The notes under the pieces: model-generated | Database searches by the model: none | Told to the model about the DNA's origin: nothing | Seen by the model: the letters and a program-made list of their open reading frames with translations, nothing else | Translations under genes and position numbers: made by a program | DNA from: Arctopsyche grandis | Taxonomy: Eukaryota > Arthropoda > Insecta > Trichoptera > Hydropsychidae | DNA: 64,000 nt | Assembly (NCBI RefSeq): GCF_051622035.1 | Contig: NC_135356.1 | Location: 19,023,685-19,087,684, forward strand | Direction of reading: 5' to 3' | Shown: one piece after another, positions 13,311-29,207 of the stretch | How the letters are laid out: each line of letters begins with the position of its first letter | Position numbering within the stretch: the first letter of the stretch is position 1

Positions 13311-13385
13311 ACACACACACACACACATATACACCCACACACACACACACCCACACACACACACACAAACACACCCACACACACA
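13311..13385. repeat. (CA)n microsatellite
   Basis: About 75 bp of ACAC with a few CCC and AAAC interruptions. The apparent peptide frames across it are artefacts of the repeat. Confidence 0.95.
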
Positions 13386-13474
13386 GATTACCGTCTTTAT
13401 ATATATGATATTTGAAAACACCTATAGAAAATGTATGTATTAACGATATTTCAATATCGTGCGTTTATTGTATT

Positions 13475-15828
<2,354 letters not shown>

Positions 15829-15836
15829 GTATAAAC

Positions 15837-16044
15837 CAGGGCTGTGGAGTCGGTTCAAAATGTATCGATTCCGACTACGACTTTTTGTTATGATTCGACT
15901 CCTACTCCAAACTCCGACTCTAACTTGAACGATTTCAGTAAGATCGACTTTTATTACCAGCGTATAAAACTATAAATAATGAAAACAATACCGATATTCA
16001 AAATATGTATAATTTTAAATATCACCAAAAATTATTGACAACTG

Positions 16045-16139
<95 letters not shown>

Positions 16140-16317
16140 GAGTGTATGTACGTGTATGATTTTCATATCCAAACAAATCAATTTTATAAAAAAATGAAAA
16201 TAAGAAAGGTATATGACGAAGGAAATAATTGGCTTTGAAAATAATACAAAGGAGTCGGAGTCGGTAGATTATTTACGAATTCTATTCCACGACTCCGACT
16301 CCAATTCCACAGCGTTG
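15837..16317. mobile_element. hAT-like MITE with GTGGAGTCGG termini, 481 bp, interrupted by (TA)n
   Basis: The left terminus is CAGGGCTGTGGAGTCGG. The right terminus, reverse-complemented, is CAACGCTGTGGAATTGGAGT. The flanks GTATAAAC (15829-15836) and GTATAAAG (16318-16325) match at 7 of 8 positions, a clear target duplication. Internal AGTCG/GACTC repeats match those of 11261-11853. A (TA)n run of about 88 bp (16049-16136) has expanded inside it. CAGGG termini plus 8-bp duplications point to the hAT superfamily. No transposase frame is present. Confidence 0.7.
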
Positions 16318-17726
16318 GTATAAAGACATATCTATAAATCTATAAATATAAAACCGTTTTATGATTTCGCAGTTGGTTAAAATCATATCACTGCACAGTA
16401 TGTATATCATCTATGTACATATATTAACATGATTGGATTTATAACAAATTCTAAGAAGCTGTAATTGACGAGTAATTTATTTAATTAGATCCGTCAATAT
16501 GTTGACGAAAATCCAAACTACATACATATTTCCTGAATTGAATTGTTTATTTTGACTAAGTTTTTACTACGTAAAAAAAATCTGAAATTCGTGTATATGT
16601 ATGTATAATCTCGCAAATAAATTCATCAATGAGTCTATATTAGTCATATATTATGACATGCTAATTTTGTAAATCAATTTTCTTTTTATTTGTATAAGTA
16701 AATGTACTCACATCTGATGTACATTTTTTATAGATTAAAAATCTTGAAATTAAATTAAGTTCTTCCGATTCTAAGTGATTCTGCATATACAGGTATGTTT
16801 TTTAAAATCTTTTATATTGAAATATCGTTAGAAACGGTTTCGTAAAATGACGTATCAATATTATGAGTTTGTGATTTGAACGCATGGATAAGCCACAAAC
16901 CGAACGAGCTTACATAAGCCGAAGTATACATTTGTATGTACGTATGTATCTATGTATGTACATACATTTGTGTTCATCCACGTTTAAATTTCATCAAATA
17001 AATGTAAATCTTCCGTATTTTGAATCGTAACTAGAATAAACGTACTTCTAAATATATTACATAACCTTTTTGATGCTGTATAATCATGTATGATATTTGT
17101 TTTACTAGCGGCTGCCAAACTATCGAACCTTGCAGTTTTAAATCCCACAAATCACTTTTATGAAATTTTTAAAAGGTACATTTGTAAAAAAATATTTCAC
17201 AGAACTTCCATTGTATTATTTAATATTAACAAAACAAAATTATAATTGCGTGTTACCAAAATTATTAAGGTAAGTTTGATTATTCCAAACTAATTTATAT
17301 ATGTATGTATATTTGTATATACAACATAACAGGCTTCCCAGCATCGAATAACTTCTTTGCTTTAATTCACGACATAATACAATCAGTTGGGCGATCCTAC
17401 GTAGTAGTGATCTTCGTAATTTTTTATTAATAGATCGGACATCAAAGAATCAATATTTTTTTGAACATTAAATGATTACATTATATAACAACGAGTCTTC
17501 GTTTTTTGCGAGGCAGTTGCGTCGCATTTGTTTAATCGTAGTTTTTAGGTCGGAGCCAGAGCGCGAAAAAATCAAGCGATTCCATTTATTCATATTAAAA
17601 TAACTTTTATTTGTATTTTTTACTTAATAATTTATGTATGTATGTTAATATTGAATTACTAGCGAACGTAGAAATCACGTTCACGACGAAGTGATTCACT
17701 AATTATTTATTTAATTTTTTTGGGAG

Positions 17727-17768
17727 ACGTCCCGTTTTGAGTCTTGAGAAATATGGTCCCCCTAACTA
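17727..17768 (-). mobile_element. isolated DNA-transposon terminus
   Basis: On the minus strand the segment reads TTAGGGGGACCATATTTCTC and then AAAACGGGACGTCTCCC. This resembles the AGGGTGACCATA termini of non-autonomous hAT-like elements and the end seen at 6660. No partner terminus was found. Confidence 0.35.
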
Positions 17769-18178
17769 ATACCCAATGTATGTATGTATGTATTTCTAAG
17801 AATTCAAATATTCATACACAAAAATACAAAATATTCATTTTTTTTTTTGTTAAATGGTAATTCTTTATGTTTACTATCAGTACGCGAGAAATATTTGCAA
17901 ACTGCAATGATCGGTGAAATTAAAACTTTAATTGTGCACATTAAAATGATCTTACACATTGTATAGGAAAACAATGTGTAATTATTATACATATGTACCT
18001 ATTTATGTATGTTTGTGTAATATGTAGGTAATACTTACATACATAATTTGAGATTTTCAAATATTTAAAATTGGAGTTGAAGTTGCGTTTTTTATGACAG
18101 TATGTATAGCTCTGATTTTTTTGTTTCAAGTAGTTTTAAGTTCGACAAAGATACGACCTCTTGAAATACATATTTCAG

Positions 18179-18367
18179 TCTGTCTCTCGCTTCGACAAAT
18201 GTCATATTCAGAAACCCAAAGAGACTCTTCAAAATAATCTTCGAAGGAATGCTCACTTTAAGACAAGTCATTTCAACCAATCTGATTCACAAATCGATCT
18301 CTTTGTGTACGCCTCCTTTGATGATTCGCTGTCGTCAATCGGATTCCACACATTTAATCATACGTGA
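18179..18367 (+). CDS. weak candidate terminal exon, unknown protein
   Basis: A pyrimidine-containing acceptor (ATACATATTTCAG, ending 18178) precedes 62 open codons that end at TGA (18365-18367). The peptide starts SVSRFDKCHIQKPK and ends SLSSIGFHTFNHT. It falls in a higher-GC island. I do not recognise a domain, no upstream exon or start was found, and open frames of this size occur by chance. It is listed only because the frame, acceptor and composition coincide. Confidence 0.18.
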   Translation, partial: SVSRFDKCHIQKPKETLQNNLRRNAHFKTSHFNQSDSQIDLFVYASFDDSLSSIGFHTFNHT

Positions 18368-18544
18368 TAGTATGCGGTGTCGACCTTGAACAGGGTTAAG
18401 TCCGCATGCGAAGGGCTTATCCGGTCGTCGTCCTTTTGGGAAATTCTGACTTTGATCACATGACGGTGCAGCATAGCAGCACCTGTTTCGGAAACTGGAT
18501 TGCAGCCGGATCTAGAGCGGTAGCAAGTCGTTGTGGACATTAAT

Positions 18545-18600
18545 TAAGGCCAAGGTCCACGGGGGCGCACCGGATTTGAACCGGACAATTGTTCTGAACG
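18545..18600 (-). other. tRNA-derived 3' half (B box), probable SINE relic
   Basis: Read on the minus strand the segment contains CCGGTTCAAATCCGG, a near-perfect T arm with B box, followed by TGCGCCCCC where an acceptor stem would lie. The matching 5' acceptor strand and D arm are absent, so this is not a functional tRNA gene. It is probably a SINE or tRNA-fragment relic. Confidence 0.3.
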
Positions 18601-20559
18601 ATTTAATACTAATTCAACCCTCACCCTTCTCCCCTCTATTGATATTATATGTAATTACAATGTTGCTTTTAAAAATATCTACAATATATACTCGAACTTT
18701 CCATGCGCACTTATGTACATAGGTATGTACATGTATATATGACTTGATTGTGTTGCATTTGTGTGCGTCTAATTAAATATACAATTAAAAAAAAATGAAA
18801 ACATTTACGAATAATGAAGGAAACCCAGGCGGTTAAATTCAAATGATAAAAGCCCATTTGCAAGGTTGCAATGTTATGGTTGTGTGAATTTCATGGGCAA
18901 GTTTACGATAATTGGGCCACGATCAAGATCATGCGACGATTGATCTTGTTTAGTTCCGTTTTCATTTATTTATCGACATGTCTTTGTGTACCTAATACCA
19001 TACTATTAAAGTAGCCCGAAGAAAATTATGTACGTACATATTTATATTACGCTAAATAGAGTACAAGACAATATTGAGCTAAAGCTCACTATTTATGGTA
19101 GATTTTTATATTACGCAATATTAATATCCAGAAAGTCATGATATTTTTATATTCACTACGTAAAACATTGAAAAAAAATCACAATGTAATTATAATTAAA
19201 AAATATATATGAACACAACAAGTGATGTCGAAGTTTTAATATTATGTATAATATAATTAATCAAGTTGGGGATATATTATATATAGAAGAACTTTTGCGT
19301 GCATAAAAGGCGTTAAACATATGTTTTAATATTTTTTTATACTCTATATTCTGATAATCCAATTATCAATAAATATATTTGACAATGTTGTTTTGCATTA
19401 TATGTAGGTGCATAAAGTGCAATCTGTAAATCTTGTAAATTCAAAATTATACTTTTTTTACGCGACTATAAAAGCTATTCTATCGACTTTTGTATAACAT
19501 CAATTTTATTGCATTTTTAGACGTATTTTTATAACAAATGGGTTTGAAAGTTGTAAACATACATACATAGGTTGATTTGGAATAGTTCTAAAAGATAACA
19601 CAAATATACATATATACCTATACATATACATATGTAAGTATTATATGTACATGTCTATTATGTACATTTTCATAACTTCTAGTCAGTACTTTCAAGTCGT
19701 AAAATTTGTTTAGCATAAATTTTCAGCAGATTTCGCGTGTTATCAATTTTCACATCGTATCTTTGTTGTGTTGTGTTTGGGGTACGTATTCAAGCTAAAT
19801 AAATAAGAAAAAAATGTTCATGTTTCGACCTTGGAACGTGTTTTTCGCTGCGTGATCCAGTTCGCCGTTGATGATCTAAACATCGATTATGTAACGTTTG
19901 TCCAATCCGGTCTTGCTTGATCTGTCGAACCGGGCAGGTATACTGTCAGTGATGATAATAAAAAGCGAAAGGAACCAAACGAGAACTACAAAAAGATGAA
20001 CGAGGGGAGGTGGGAAGCTTCATCGTCGGAGATGAAGTCAATTTTCTGTAACGAAATTGCGTTCTAATCTGACTTTTCTCAGCTCGGTTGTCACTCTTGC
20101 GGATCGATTTTTTCGTAAATTCAATTCGGGCGAAAAATGAAAATTCACTTCCTAGTCGGAAGACGGCTTTTGCGCAGTGCAGGGGCGACCTCAGATGCGA
20201 GGTTGTCTCCACAGGTGTGATATTGAGATGAAGGACATCTGGTTGGGTCATTGCACAGGAAGTTCCAAATTTGACTCGAAACGCACGTGTACTTTATGCA
20301 TCGCATGGATTTATAGTACATACATAGAAACGATTAAGCTCAATGCGGCTCAAAATTAGATTGTGTGACTTTCACCACTAGACTTGTACTTATTGGGATA
20401 CAAAAAAATAACAGATTTTTTTCAGCAAACTGAAGATCATTCAAATATCAATTTATGTTTAGATTGCTAATCAGTAGTATCAAGGAACTTTTCCATAAAC
20501 GGTTTTTTTCTGAGAAACCACTCTAGTTTGTATGTATAATCAATATACTTTAATCAAAT

Positions 20560-20620
20560 CAATATAATCAATAATCAATATAATTTGAATATAATCAATA
20601 ATCAATCTATATAATTTGAA
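20560..20620. repeat. AT-rich direct repeat
   Basis: Two imperfect copies of ATAATCAATAATCAAT followed by TATAATTTGAA lie side by side. Simple local duplication. Confidence 0.7.
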
Positions 20621-20990
20621 AAACAAAAAAAGATATGTATGTGTTTATACAAAATATTGTATATACATTTGAACCGTTATATTTGAAAGTGGCGGAAGTC
20701 CAATTTCCAGTTACAAAAACATTATTTCAGTTTGACTTAATTCTCAAGTTGTTATCACAACTTTTAATTCGATATGTCCATAATCTCAAAAAGGCAGAAT
20801 ATATGTACTTATTATAGGCCACCAGTATTTTTAAATATTGTAAAATACAAAATTATTGGAAATACTTATTTCTCAAAAATTTAAGAAAAGCTAATTTTTA
20901 ATATAACGGCTTATATATATGTATGTATATATCTATATTTCTTATATGTACATATATATTATCGCTTCAGTATAATATTAAACTGAATAT

Positions 20991-21025
20991 AAATGTGTAC
21001 AATGAACTATTCATTGTACACATTT
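20991..21025. repeat. perfect 16-bp hairpin palindrome
   Basis: AAATGTGTACAATGAA, then CTA, then the exact reverse complement TTCATTGTACACATTT. The stem is 16 bp with no mismatch and the loop is 3 nt. There is no gene nearby for which it would serve as a terminator, and its origin is unknown. Confidence 0.9.
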
Positions 21026-22450
21026 GTAATACGAATCAGAGCAAATCAAATAATGCATGTATGAATGTAGTGACAACTAATTCGAGCGTAATTGCGCCAG
21101 CGTGAAATATCATATTGGTTTGTTTTATATTCGAGCGTCATTCGCTCCGCAGATTAATGACGCATGCAAAATACCCGGTAAGTATGTATACATATGTACA
21201 TATATACATATTTGCAAGTACATATCACCAGACGAATTGCGCGAGGAATATAACCGAATATGTAAGTGGTGCGACCGTCGGAAAACCATATTCGTCGATG
21301 TTTAACCCTTTGAAGGTCAACTCTGCAAACAGGTTGTGTGTGGGTTTGATACATAAGTACGCAAGTATACATACTTATATGTATGTTCATACATATGAGC
21401 GTTTGTATCGAAACAGAAGCGAGCGTGTCATTGACATTACTTAGCTGTACATAAACAATGACCGATACGAGCGGGGAATTTCCGAAGGGGGTTGATTGAT
21501 AGAATCGTGCTATGATGTTTGTCAAGATTGTATATTAAGATATAGACACATATGTAGGTACATATGTAGGTATATTTTGATAGTGTATCTTTTGTTGAGA
21601 AATTATGTCAGTGTAAATGTGGCAATTAGAGTAATTGGTACGAGGACGCCCGCGCGCATGTCCTCATCTAAAAGGAAATGATCTATTGTGAATTTATACA
21701 ATAATAACATAAATATGTATACATTGATTATATTCGAGGAAAATTTTATATGAAGGAACTGCAGTTAGGGTTTGAAAATATTGGATTGAAATTATTTCCG
21801 CGTCTCGTTATTTGTTAGTTCCGGATTTCCGCAAGTTTTCAGTTTTATTTTTGTTCGTATATAATGGGATATTGGTTAAAAAATTTCGAAAGCTATATTT
21901 TTTAGCGATAAAAAATTCGATTGGCCGTTTAAAATGTAATCATTTCGTATTTAAAATATTGCCTTACGTTATGTTTATATCTTAAAAATAATCTATTTCA
22001 TTTTTCATTATTGATTTTCGATACATTAAAAATAGTTTATATTTCTGCATATGAATTACACTGAGTAACAAAAAAAAAACAAAACTTCATCTATTATTAC
22101 TATGTATGGTATAAACATATGTAGCTAAAGTAATTAGTGGAGCGGAGACTGATTAATCGTTACTAAGTTTAACTCGCTGAATTTGAATGTGACCGACGTA
22201 TAAACTTGGTCACGTACTATTCTACATATATGTATATATGTATTTATGTACATAAGTTTCCACTTAATTTTTATTATTTTCTTTGGATTATTTTATCTCA
22301 TAAGCTTGAGCTTAATACGTTGGAATGAAACTTTTATAAATATGTACAATACAGACATGACAAATTTCATAAAATCGTATTTAAATATTGTATTATATGT
22401 ATGTTCATTACACTCGACATTCATTTCTATAGATGATGTATGTATGTATG

Positions 22451-22855
22451 GGTCTACGTGACGAGACAGAATGTTAAATTACAGAAAACACAAATATCGG
22501 AAGGCAAAGATCGAAAATCGAAAGATGTTAAATCGAAAGATCAAAAAAAAATGGTGCATGGTAAACGGTACATACTCACTTAATTTGCGCGAGCAGGATA
22601 CAACAGGAACAAGAGGAACATGCTTTTCCTCCCGTATTCTGCGCGCGCACATTAATACGGGAGGAAAAGCCTGTTCCTCTTGTTCCTGTTTTATCCTGCT
22701 CGCACAAATTAAGTGAGTATGTACGTGAGTATGCACCGTTTACCATGCACCATTTTTTTTTTTGATCTTTCGACTTAAGATCTTTCGATTTTCGATCTTT
22801 GCCTTCCGATATTTGCGTTTTCTGTAATTTAGCATTCTGTCTCGTCACGGAGACC
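22451..22855. mobile_element. foldback element (long near-perfect inverted repeat), 405 bp
   Basis: The left arm starts GGTCTACGTGACGAGACAG. The right arm, reverse-complemented, starts GGTCTCCGTGACGAGACAG. The arms stay aligned for about 185 bp with only scattered mismatches and one short tandem insertion in the right arm (around 22,715-22,730). The central loop is about 25 bp and GC-rich (GCGCGCGC). Apparent frames on both strands mirror each other and are not genes. I see no certain target duplication. It is either a foldback/MITE transposon or a locus producing long hairpin RNA. Confidence 0.8.
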
Positions 22856-24181
22856 GGTATCTATATATGTGAATAAAATAAAATAAAATACAAATGAAAT
22901 TATATACATATGTATTACAAAGAACTGTAAACAAAACATATTTTCTAGTTTTCTTTTTCTATAATTTGGAATCAATGCAATTGAAGTTGTTTGGGTTTTA
23001 AGGAAATTAAATCATTCGTTACATTTCAATTTCAGAGCGTGCCTCGTCCGGAAAAAAAGGTCTGCTATGAGTTGCATTTCTAATCATAAATAAAGGTTCA
23101 AATTGAAAACAAAAGATAAATACACGAATTCACGATATTTGATACAGTAAATTTATTTAAAAGTGAGACATTTTAAATGAAGTTCAGAAAAAAGTTTACT
23201 TTTGGATTTATTTTTATGTTTATAAATCGACTGTTCTTTTGAATATTCTGTATTCATTGAAAACGTGATTGTGGATGCTACCGCTCTGACGTAAAACATT
23301 GAGATTGATTCCCCGTCCTTTGCCCTCATCTCCGAAACCTGTAGTGAGCGCGATATAAGATATTTTAATGGATTCGCATTCTCTTCATCATACATAGATT
23401 GCCTGAAGTTCACTGGTACATACACATGTACAATGTAAGCTGATGCAAAATGATAAAAACAACTGTCGCTTTACCTCAAAATATATATGTAAATATGTAT
23501 ATATTTTAAATCATTGAAATCGAAAAAATTTGCACCTGACAGCAAATTAATAAAATAGTATTTACAATATTAGTTAAAAAGAAAAAAAAAACCAGAAAAA
23601 AATGTGAGGCGCCTATATATAGAAAAAATAATATACATACTGATAATTAAGCCTTCACCCATATGATACCAAGATTTGACTAATATTATGAATATTATAT
23701 GTACATATTTATACATAGCGGTAGTATCCTATTAATATTTGCGTGCTGTTTATATAATACACATGTATATGACGTCGTTCAATATGTACCTATATTTTCT
23801 CTTCCAGACCACTATCCTTTCTTTGTCTTTCCAATTCAATATGGTTTTAATCTTATATTTAAAAATACATTAAATAATGTATGAAATTAAATCATTTAAA
23901 ATGTTTCAGTGACATTGCCGACTTCAAGTTTAGAGCTTATTCTTTTATTTTGTCTTATAAACATTAACAATAACATCTATTGTGCATGTACATATATTAA
24001 AAACAAAATGGTCACTGAACCAGCACCATTCACCAGCTAATGATTCAACAAAATACTAGTGAATATGTATGTATTCTTAATGAAAAATTTGAATTGAAAT
24101 ATTTCAGTGGATTATAACTCTATATATGTACTATAACTAACGGAAGTCGAGAATTCACATTTCCATTTAATATCTTCGCAG
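22856..24181. other. AT-rich DNA with a weak exon candidate
   Basis: No complete gene. A possible terminal exon at 23036-23083 is described separately. A 90-codon minus-strand frame at 23153-23425 has no recognisable domain. The plus strand of the same piece also reads partly open, so neither can be called. Confidence 0.5.
23036..23083 (+). CDS. weak candidate terminal exon with poly(A) signal
   Basis: A good acceptor (ACATTTCAATTTCAG, ending 23035) is followed by 15 codons reading SVPRPEKKVCYELHF and TAA. AATAAA follows at 23089-23094. Acceptor, short frame, stop and polyadenylation signal come in the right order for a last exon. The frame is too short to be convincing alone and I found no upstream exon. 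Confidence 0.2.
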   Translation, partial: SVPRPEKKVCYELHF

Positions 24182-24421
24182 AACGAGTTGGAAAGGTACA
24201 TAATTTCGTACCACACAAATTCTATTATACACGGTTGCGAGTTCATGGAAGTACTTTTTTTCTACGATATGTATAATATTGTGTTTAAACAACCCGAAGA
24301 GGACGTTAACCTGTGTATTGGCGTTCATAACCAGATTTTGACGTTGCGTGTAAATCTTGGCCGAAGCGAAATTGTTTACGAGTTCCAGTTCCACTCGAGA
24401 GCCCTCTCGAAAGATCAATAA
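24182..24421 (+). CDS. candidate terminal exon, unknown protein (79 codons)
   Basis: The acceptor TTTCCATTTAATATCTTCGCAG ends at 24181 (only its last 20 bases matter). The exon then reads NELERYIISYHTNSIIHG at the start and IVYEFQFHSRALSKDQ at the end before TAA (24419-24421). Codon use and residue mix are more protein-like than the surroundings, with no simple repeat. I do not recognise the family. There is no in-frame ATG near the start, so it would need upstream exons, which could lie outside the window or across a large intron. A chance frame cannot be excluded. Confidence 0.3.
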   Translation, partial: NELERYIISYHTNSIIHGCEFMEVLFFYDMYNIVFKQPEEDVNLCIGVHNQILTLRVNLGRSEIVYEFQFHSRALSKDQ

Positions 24422-24853
24422 TTATAATAGCTTAGTTCATGAATATGTAAACAATCGCTAATGTGTTTAAAATCCAATATAACCCAAATGTGTTATTCTA
24501 ACACTGCGAGTGTTCTGCATGTGTACTACAAAAGTATGCATCGTTTAATAATTAATCAGATTGAAAAAATCAACAAGTTTTTATGATGCTTAAAAAAATT
24601 AAGCAATTTTTCAAGCTGCGGATACTTACCTTACATATCTACTCATTCTCGCCACTCACAATCAGTACTTAATTTTAAAAAACAAAACAATAAAAACAAA
24701 ATGTAAATTGATCCTGTTTGCACGTACATACATAGGTATAGCCGGTTCCGTAAAGACAATGTTAAATGTTAAAGAAAATAAAAAGTCAAAATTTAGTGTA
24801 CTACAGATATGTATTTATGTATATACATATGTATTTATGTGTGTATGCATGTG
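24422..24853. other. gene-free AT-rich DNA
   Basis: Nothing recognisable. It includes TACATATGTA microsatellite near 24,820. Confidence 0.6.
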
Positions 24854-25216
24854 TTACAGTTGAAGTGGACAACATATATTACCTTTTAGTTGTAATATAC
24901 ATATGTTGACTAGCTGGAAAATAAATATTTCATTTAACCTGGTATCGATTACCTGTATAGTTGCAGTTTATTTTCAGTTGTAATATATTTTGACTAGTTA
25001 GAATATATTAGATCTGACCCACGTAAGTTGATTCATATGGCGAATTACATTCCAACTGTTCAAAATATACATACACATATACAATAACTGGCGCGCATTG
25101 TTGAAAGTGTATTTGCGCTTGTAGACTATAATTAATTACTTGATTTGTATTTGAATAAGAATTACCTAACACGCCAGTTGGAATATATAACAACTGAAAA
25201 TACATTTCAACTGTAA
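24854..25216. mobile_element. TTACAGTT inverted-repeat element (MITE-like), 363 bp
   Basis: The left end is TTACAGTTGAAGTGGACAAC. The right end, reverse-complemented, is TTACAGTTGAAATGTATTTT. The motif CAGTTGTAATATA recurs inside both halves. The inverted similarity extends a few bases outside (TGCAT..TG on both sides), so the exact border is unclear and no target duplication is certain. No coding capacity. A related fragment is at 9845-9900. The superfamily cannot be assigned. Confidence 0.55.
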
Positions 25217-27164
25217 CATATGCACTAATCTCGACGATAGTTTATCAACGAATAAGTGAAGTAAGAAGAGGCTAGTAATAAAAAAGGAAAATAATCAATG
25301 TAAGAAATGTATACAAATTACTTATACGCCTGTTAACTTGCCCAGATTTTCAATCACGAAAAGTGTATGTACTCACATTAAGTACTACTTACTATTTTGA
25401 ATAAAGTATCTAGTCGTTTCATTTCATAGTTTGATTGCTAGTTACCTATAAATGTATATATTTATGCCATACTTAAATTAAAGCTATTGAATATTCGTAT
25501 CAATTTTCAATCCGATGACTCTTCAAAAAATACTATCGTATGGTGAGTTCATTCCATGCGATAAACCACGGCGACCACACAGTATGAGGATTTGCAAAAG
25601 ATAAGAAAAAGCTTGTCATATTCAAGCTCACTGAAAAATCAATTCATTTCATATCGCTGAATTGGCTTCTTTTATTTAATCAACGAATTCCTAAGGAGTG
25701 CCAAGTCTTCGTGTATACTATTTATGTACATAGTTAATAATTGTATTCGATGAATATGCTAAAGCTTATCGATACAATTTACACCTTATCGATCATTCGC
25801 CCAGTTGCTCATTTTTGTTTGGTTAAAGAATTCTCGAACAATGACACGCTCGATGCTGATCTCTAAAACTGGTTAATTGAACAATAGAATAAAGCAATTT
25901 TAATGGTATCTAAGAGAATGTAAAGGGGTGCAATTAAATAAGATACTGACAAAGAATGTCGCTAGATTAAGGCTGCCATAATTGTCGAAACGCCGACCGG
26001 AACATTTGTGAATTGAATGATAGTAGGTAGAATTGAAACGTTCATGGTTTCAATGAAAATCAAAAAACTTACAATTTTTTTTAAATATTCTTAATTCGCT
26101 TAATTTCGCTTAAGTTTTAGAAAATTTCACATATATATTTTTGTACTATTTCAGTCCCTTTTCACTTTTTCAGCTAATTCAGAAGGTCTGTTTATGGAAT
26201 TTTGAAAGACATGGTTATTAGAATGAGATCTTGATACAGTGCTCACTTCCACATTCTTCCCGTTTTTGATTAATTTTTTTTAGAACCAATCTCACTGTAT
26301 CTTTTTAATTTCGTTTGGACCGCACATCACGATAATTTAAGTTGTTTGGAAATTTTTATCTATCCCGACCCTTGAAAATGTATTAAAATTATTTGTGGCC
26401 TGGTACCTAAATTCGATTTGCATTATTCTATCTAATAAGATGCAGTGGATTAAAAAAAAAAAACAGAAACGAAAAACGAACAACGCGAGGAAACCATTTC
26501 TCTCGAAACACTTATTTGCGTAAAATGGACTTCTTTTTAATAATAAGCAACCAAGATAAGCAAGGGTTAAACAATAGACGAATTTCTAATAAGATGTGAT
26601 GCAAATGTGATGCAGCTTAGACTTAACTTTGGGAACACTTTTTGTATTTTCATTTTGGTATTATAGGAAAGAAAGGTGGACAAAGGAAGTATCCGAGAGA
26701 ATGTGAACTGCTGAAAGGTCGTAAGGAACATGGGTACACGAAATTAGAAAAATTTGTTGGGTGAGATGGTTTAGAGTTGCACAAATGCATAATGACGATT
26801 TTGGCGCCCCCAGATTTCAAAGCCCGGGATCTCCGCTACAATTAAGTAATTGCAGGTCGCACTGTGTGCTCACTTGAAATGACCGTGAAATAAATAATGA
26901 GTGGGTGGTGATAGTGCAATATACTTTTGGGGCGGTGTTAACATCGTAGAAAACCTTTTTTTGCTCTATTGCATTCGTTTGGAATGTGTATTGTGAATTG
27001 TCATTGCCGTAATCACTATCCGATCTTTAATGATGATTCACACTCGTACCACCTTTACATCTTTTATTTTCACATTTAGTCGTTTTTCTTTAGTTGTTTT
27101 TGTCTGACTGACTGCTAGATATAATACCGGGACAATTGACTCGTGGACCAGGACAAAGAGAAAC
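25217..27164. other. gene-free AT-rich DNA
   Basis: No gene is supported. At about 26,664-26,840 one frame reads GKKGGQRKYPRECELLKGR and continues with one TGA; its composition is coding-like, but I recognise no family. The rest is AT-rich unique sequence. Confidence 0.5.
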
Positions 27165-27285
27165 AGGTCTATAAATCGAGACGTGTGGCAGCCATACTTA
27201 AGATGGATGAGTGTTGCTCAGAAAAGAGATAAATGGATTCGTGTAAGTGAGTCCTTCGAATGGTTGTAAATGATGATGATGAGAT
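27165..27285 (+). pseudogene. 3' end of an RTE-type LINE (ORF2 C-terminus)
   Basis: The frame reads RSINRDVWQPYLRWMSVAQK and then RDKWIRVSESFEWL before TAA (27267-27269). Trinucleotide repeats ATGATGATGATGAG follow. RTE-clade LINEs of insects typically end with a W..VAQDR..W..L.EAF motif immediately before a (TGA/ATG)n tail, which matches closely. Only the last 34 codons remain. A (TA)n run at 27314-27414 follows. The fragment is dead. Confidence 0.65.
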
Positions 27286-27310
27286 GAAATTAAAATCTAT
27301 TGACTTTGAC

Positions 27311-28928
<1,618 letters not shown>

Positions 28929-29207
28929 TTGCCTGTGATGACATATGTATGTGAAACTTGAACATGGAACGCTATGTTGCTACACAAAGTCCAATGCACT
29001 TAAAGAAGTATGCTTGGCATAACGAGGAAAGACAGGATACGGAATATGTGGGTGAGAAGCATGACAAGGGTTGTGGATATATTGGATAGAGTGAAGAGAT
29101 TGAAATGGCAATGGGCGGGCCACGTGTCTAGAAGAATGGGCGAAAGGTTGGATGATGTTGGCGAAAGGAAAGCAGTGGATGGCGAATGGCTGCAGATGAT
29201 GCTATGA
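28929..29207 (+). pseudogene. RTE-type LINE ORF2 fragment at the left edge of the array
   Basis: One frame reads LPVMTYVCET, a stop, TWNAMLLHKVQCT, a stop, then RSMLGITRKDRIRN and LKWQWAGHVSRRMGERLDD. This is the post-reverse-transcriptase region typical of RTE-clade LINEs (consensus LPV.TYG.ETWT.., QRAMERSMLG..RDRIRN, LKWQWAGH). Two in-frame stops make it a pseudogene. The distance from WAGHV to the terminal QWMANG-like motif (read in another frame across 29,172-29,190) is much shorter than usual, so it is internally deleted or a recombinant. The tandem array begins inside this fragment. Confidence 0.75.

Larger units (their letters stand above)
16326..22450. other. gene-free AT-rich DNA with several islands
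   Basis: No gene is confidently supported. Contents: microsatellites; a MITE end at 17727-17768; a weak terminal-exon candidate at 18179-18367; a higher-GC island at about 18,180-18,600 with a tRNA-derived B box; a second island at about 19,830-20,260; an AT minisatellite at 20560-20620; a perfect palindrome at 20991-21025; and an island at about 21,080-21,480. The islands lack open frames of convincing quality and may be regulatory. Confidence 0.5.

Noticed and set aside
18545..18600. tRNA gene
   Set aside because: The T arm and B box are good, but the 5' acceptor strand, D arm and anticodon arm cannot be found, so only a tRNA-derived relic is listed.
22471..22848. Frames of 81-90 codons on both strands
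   Set aside because: The plus- and minus-strand peptides share sequence because the region is an inverted repeat; this is foldback structure, not coding.
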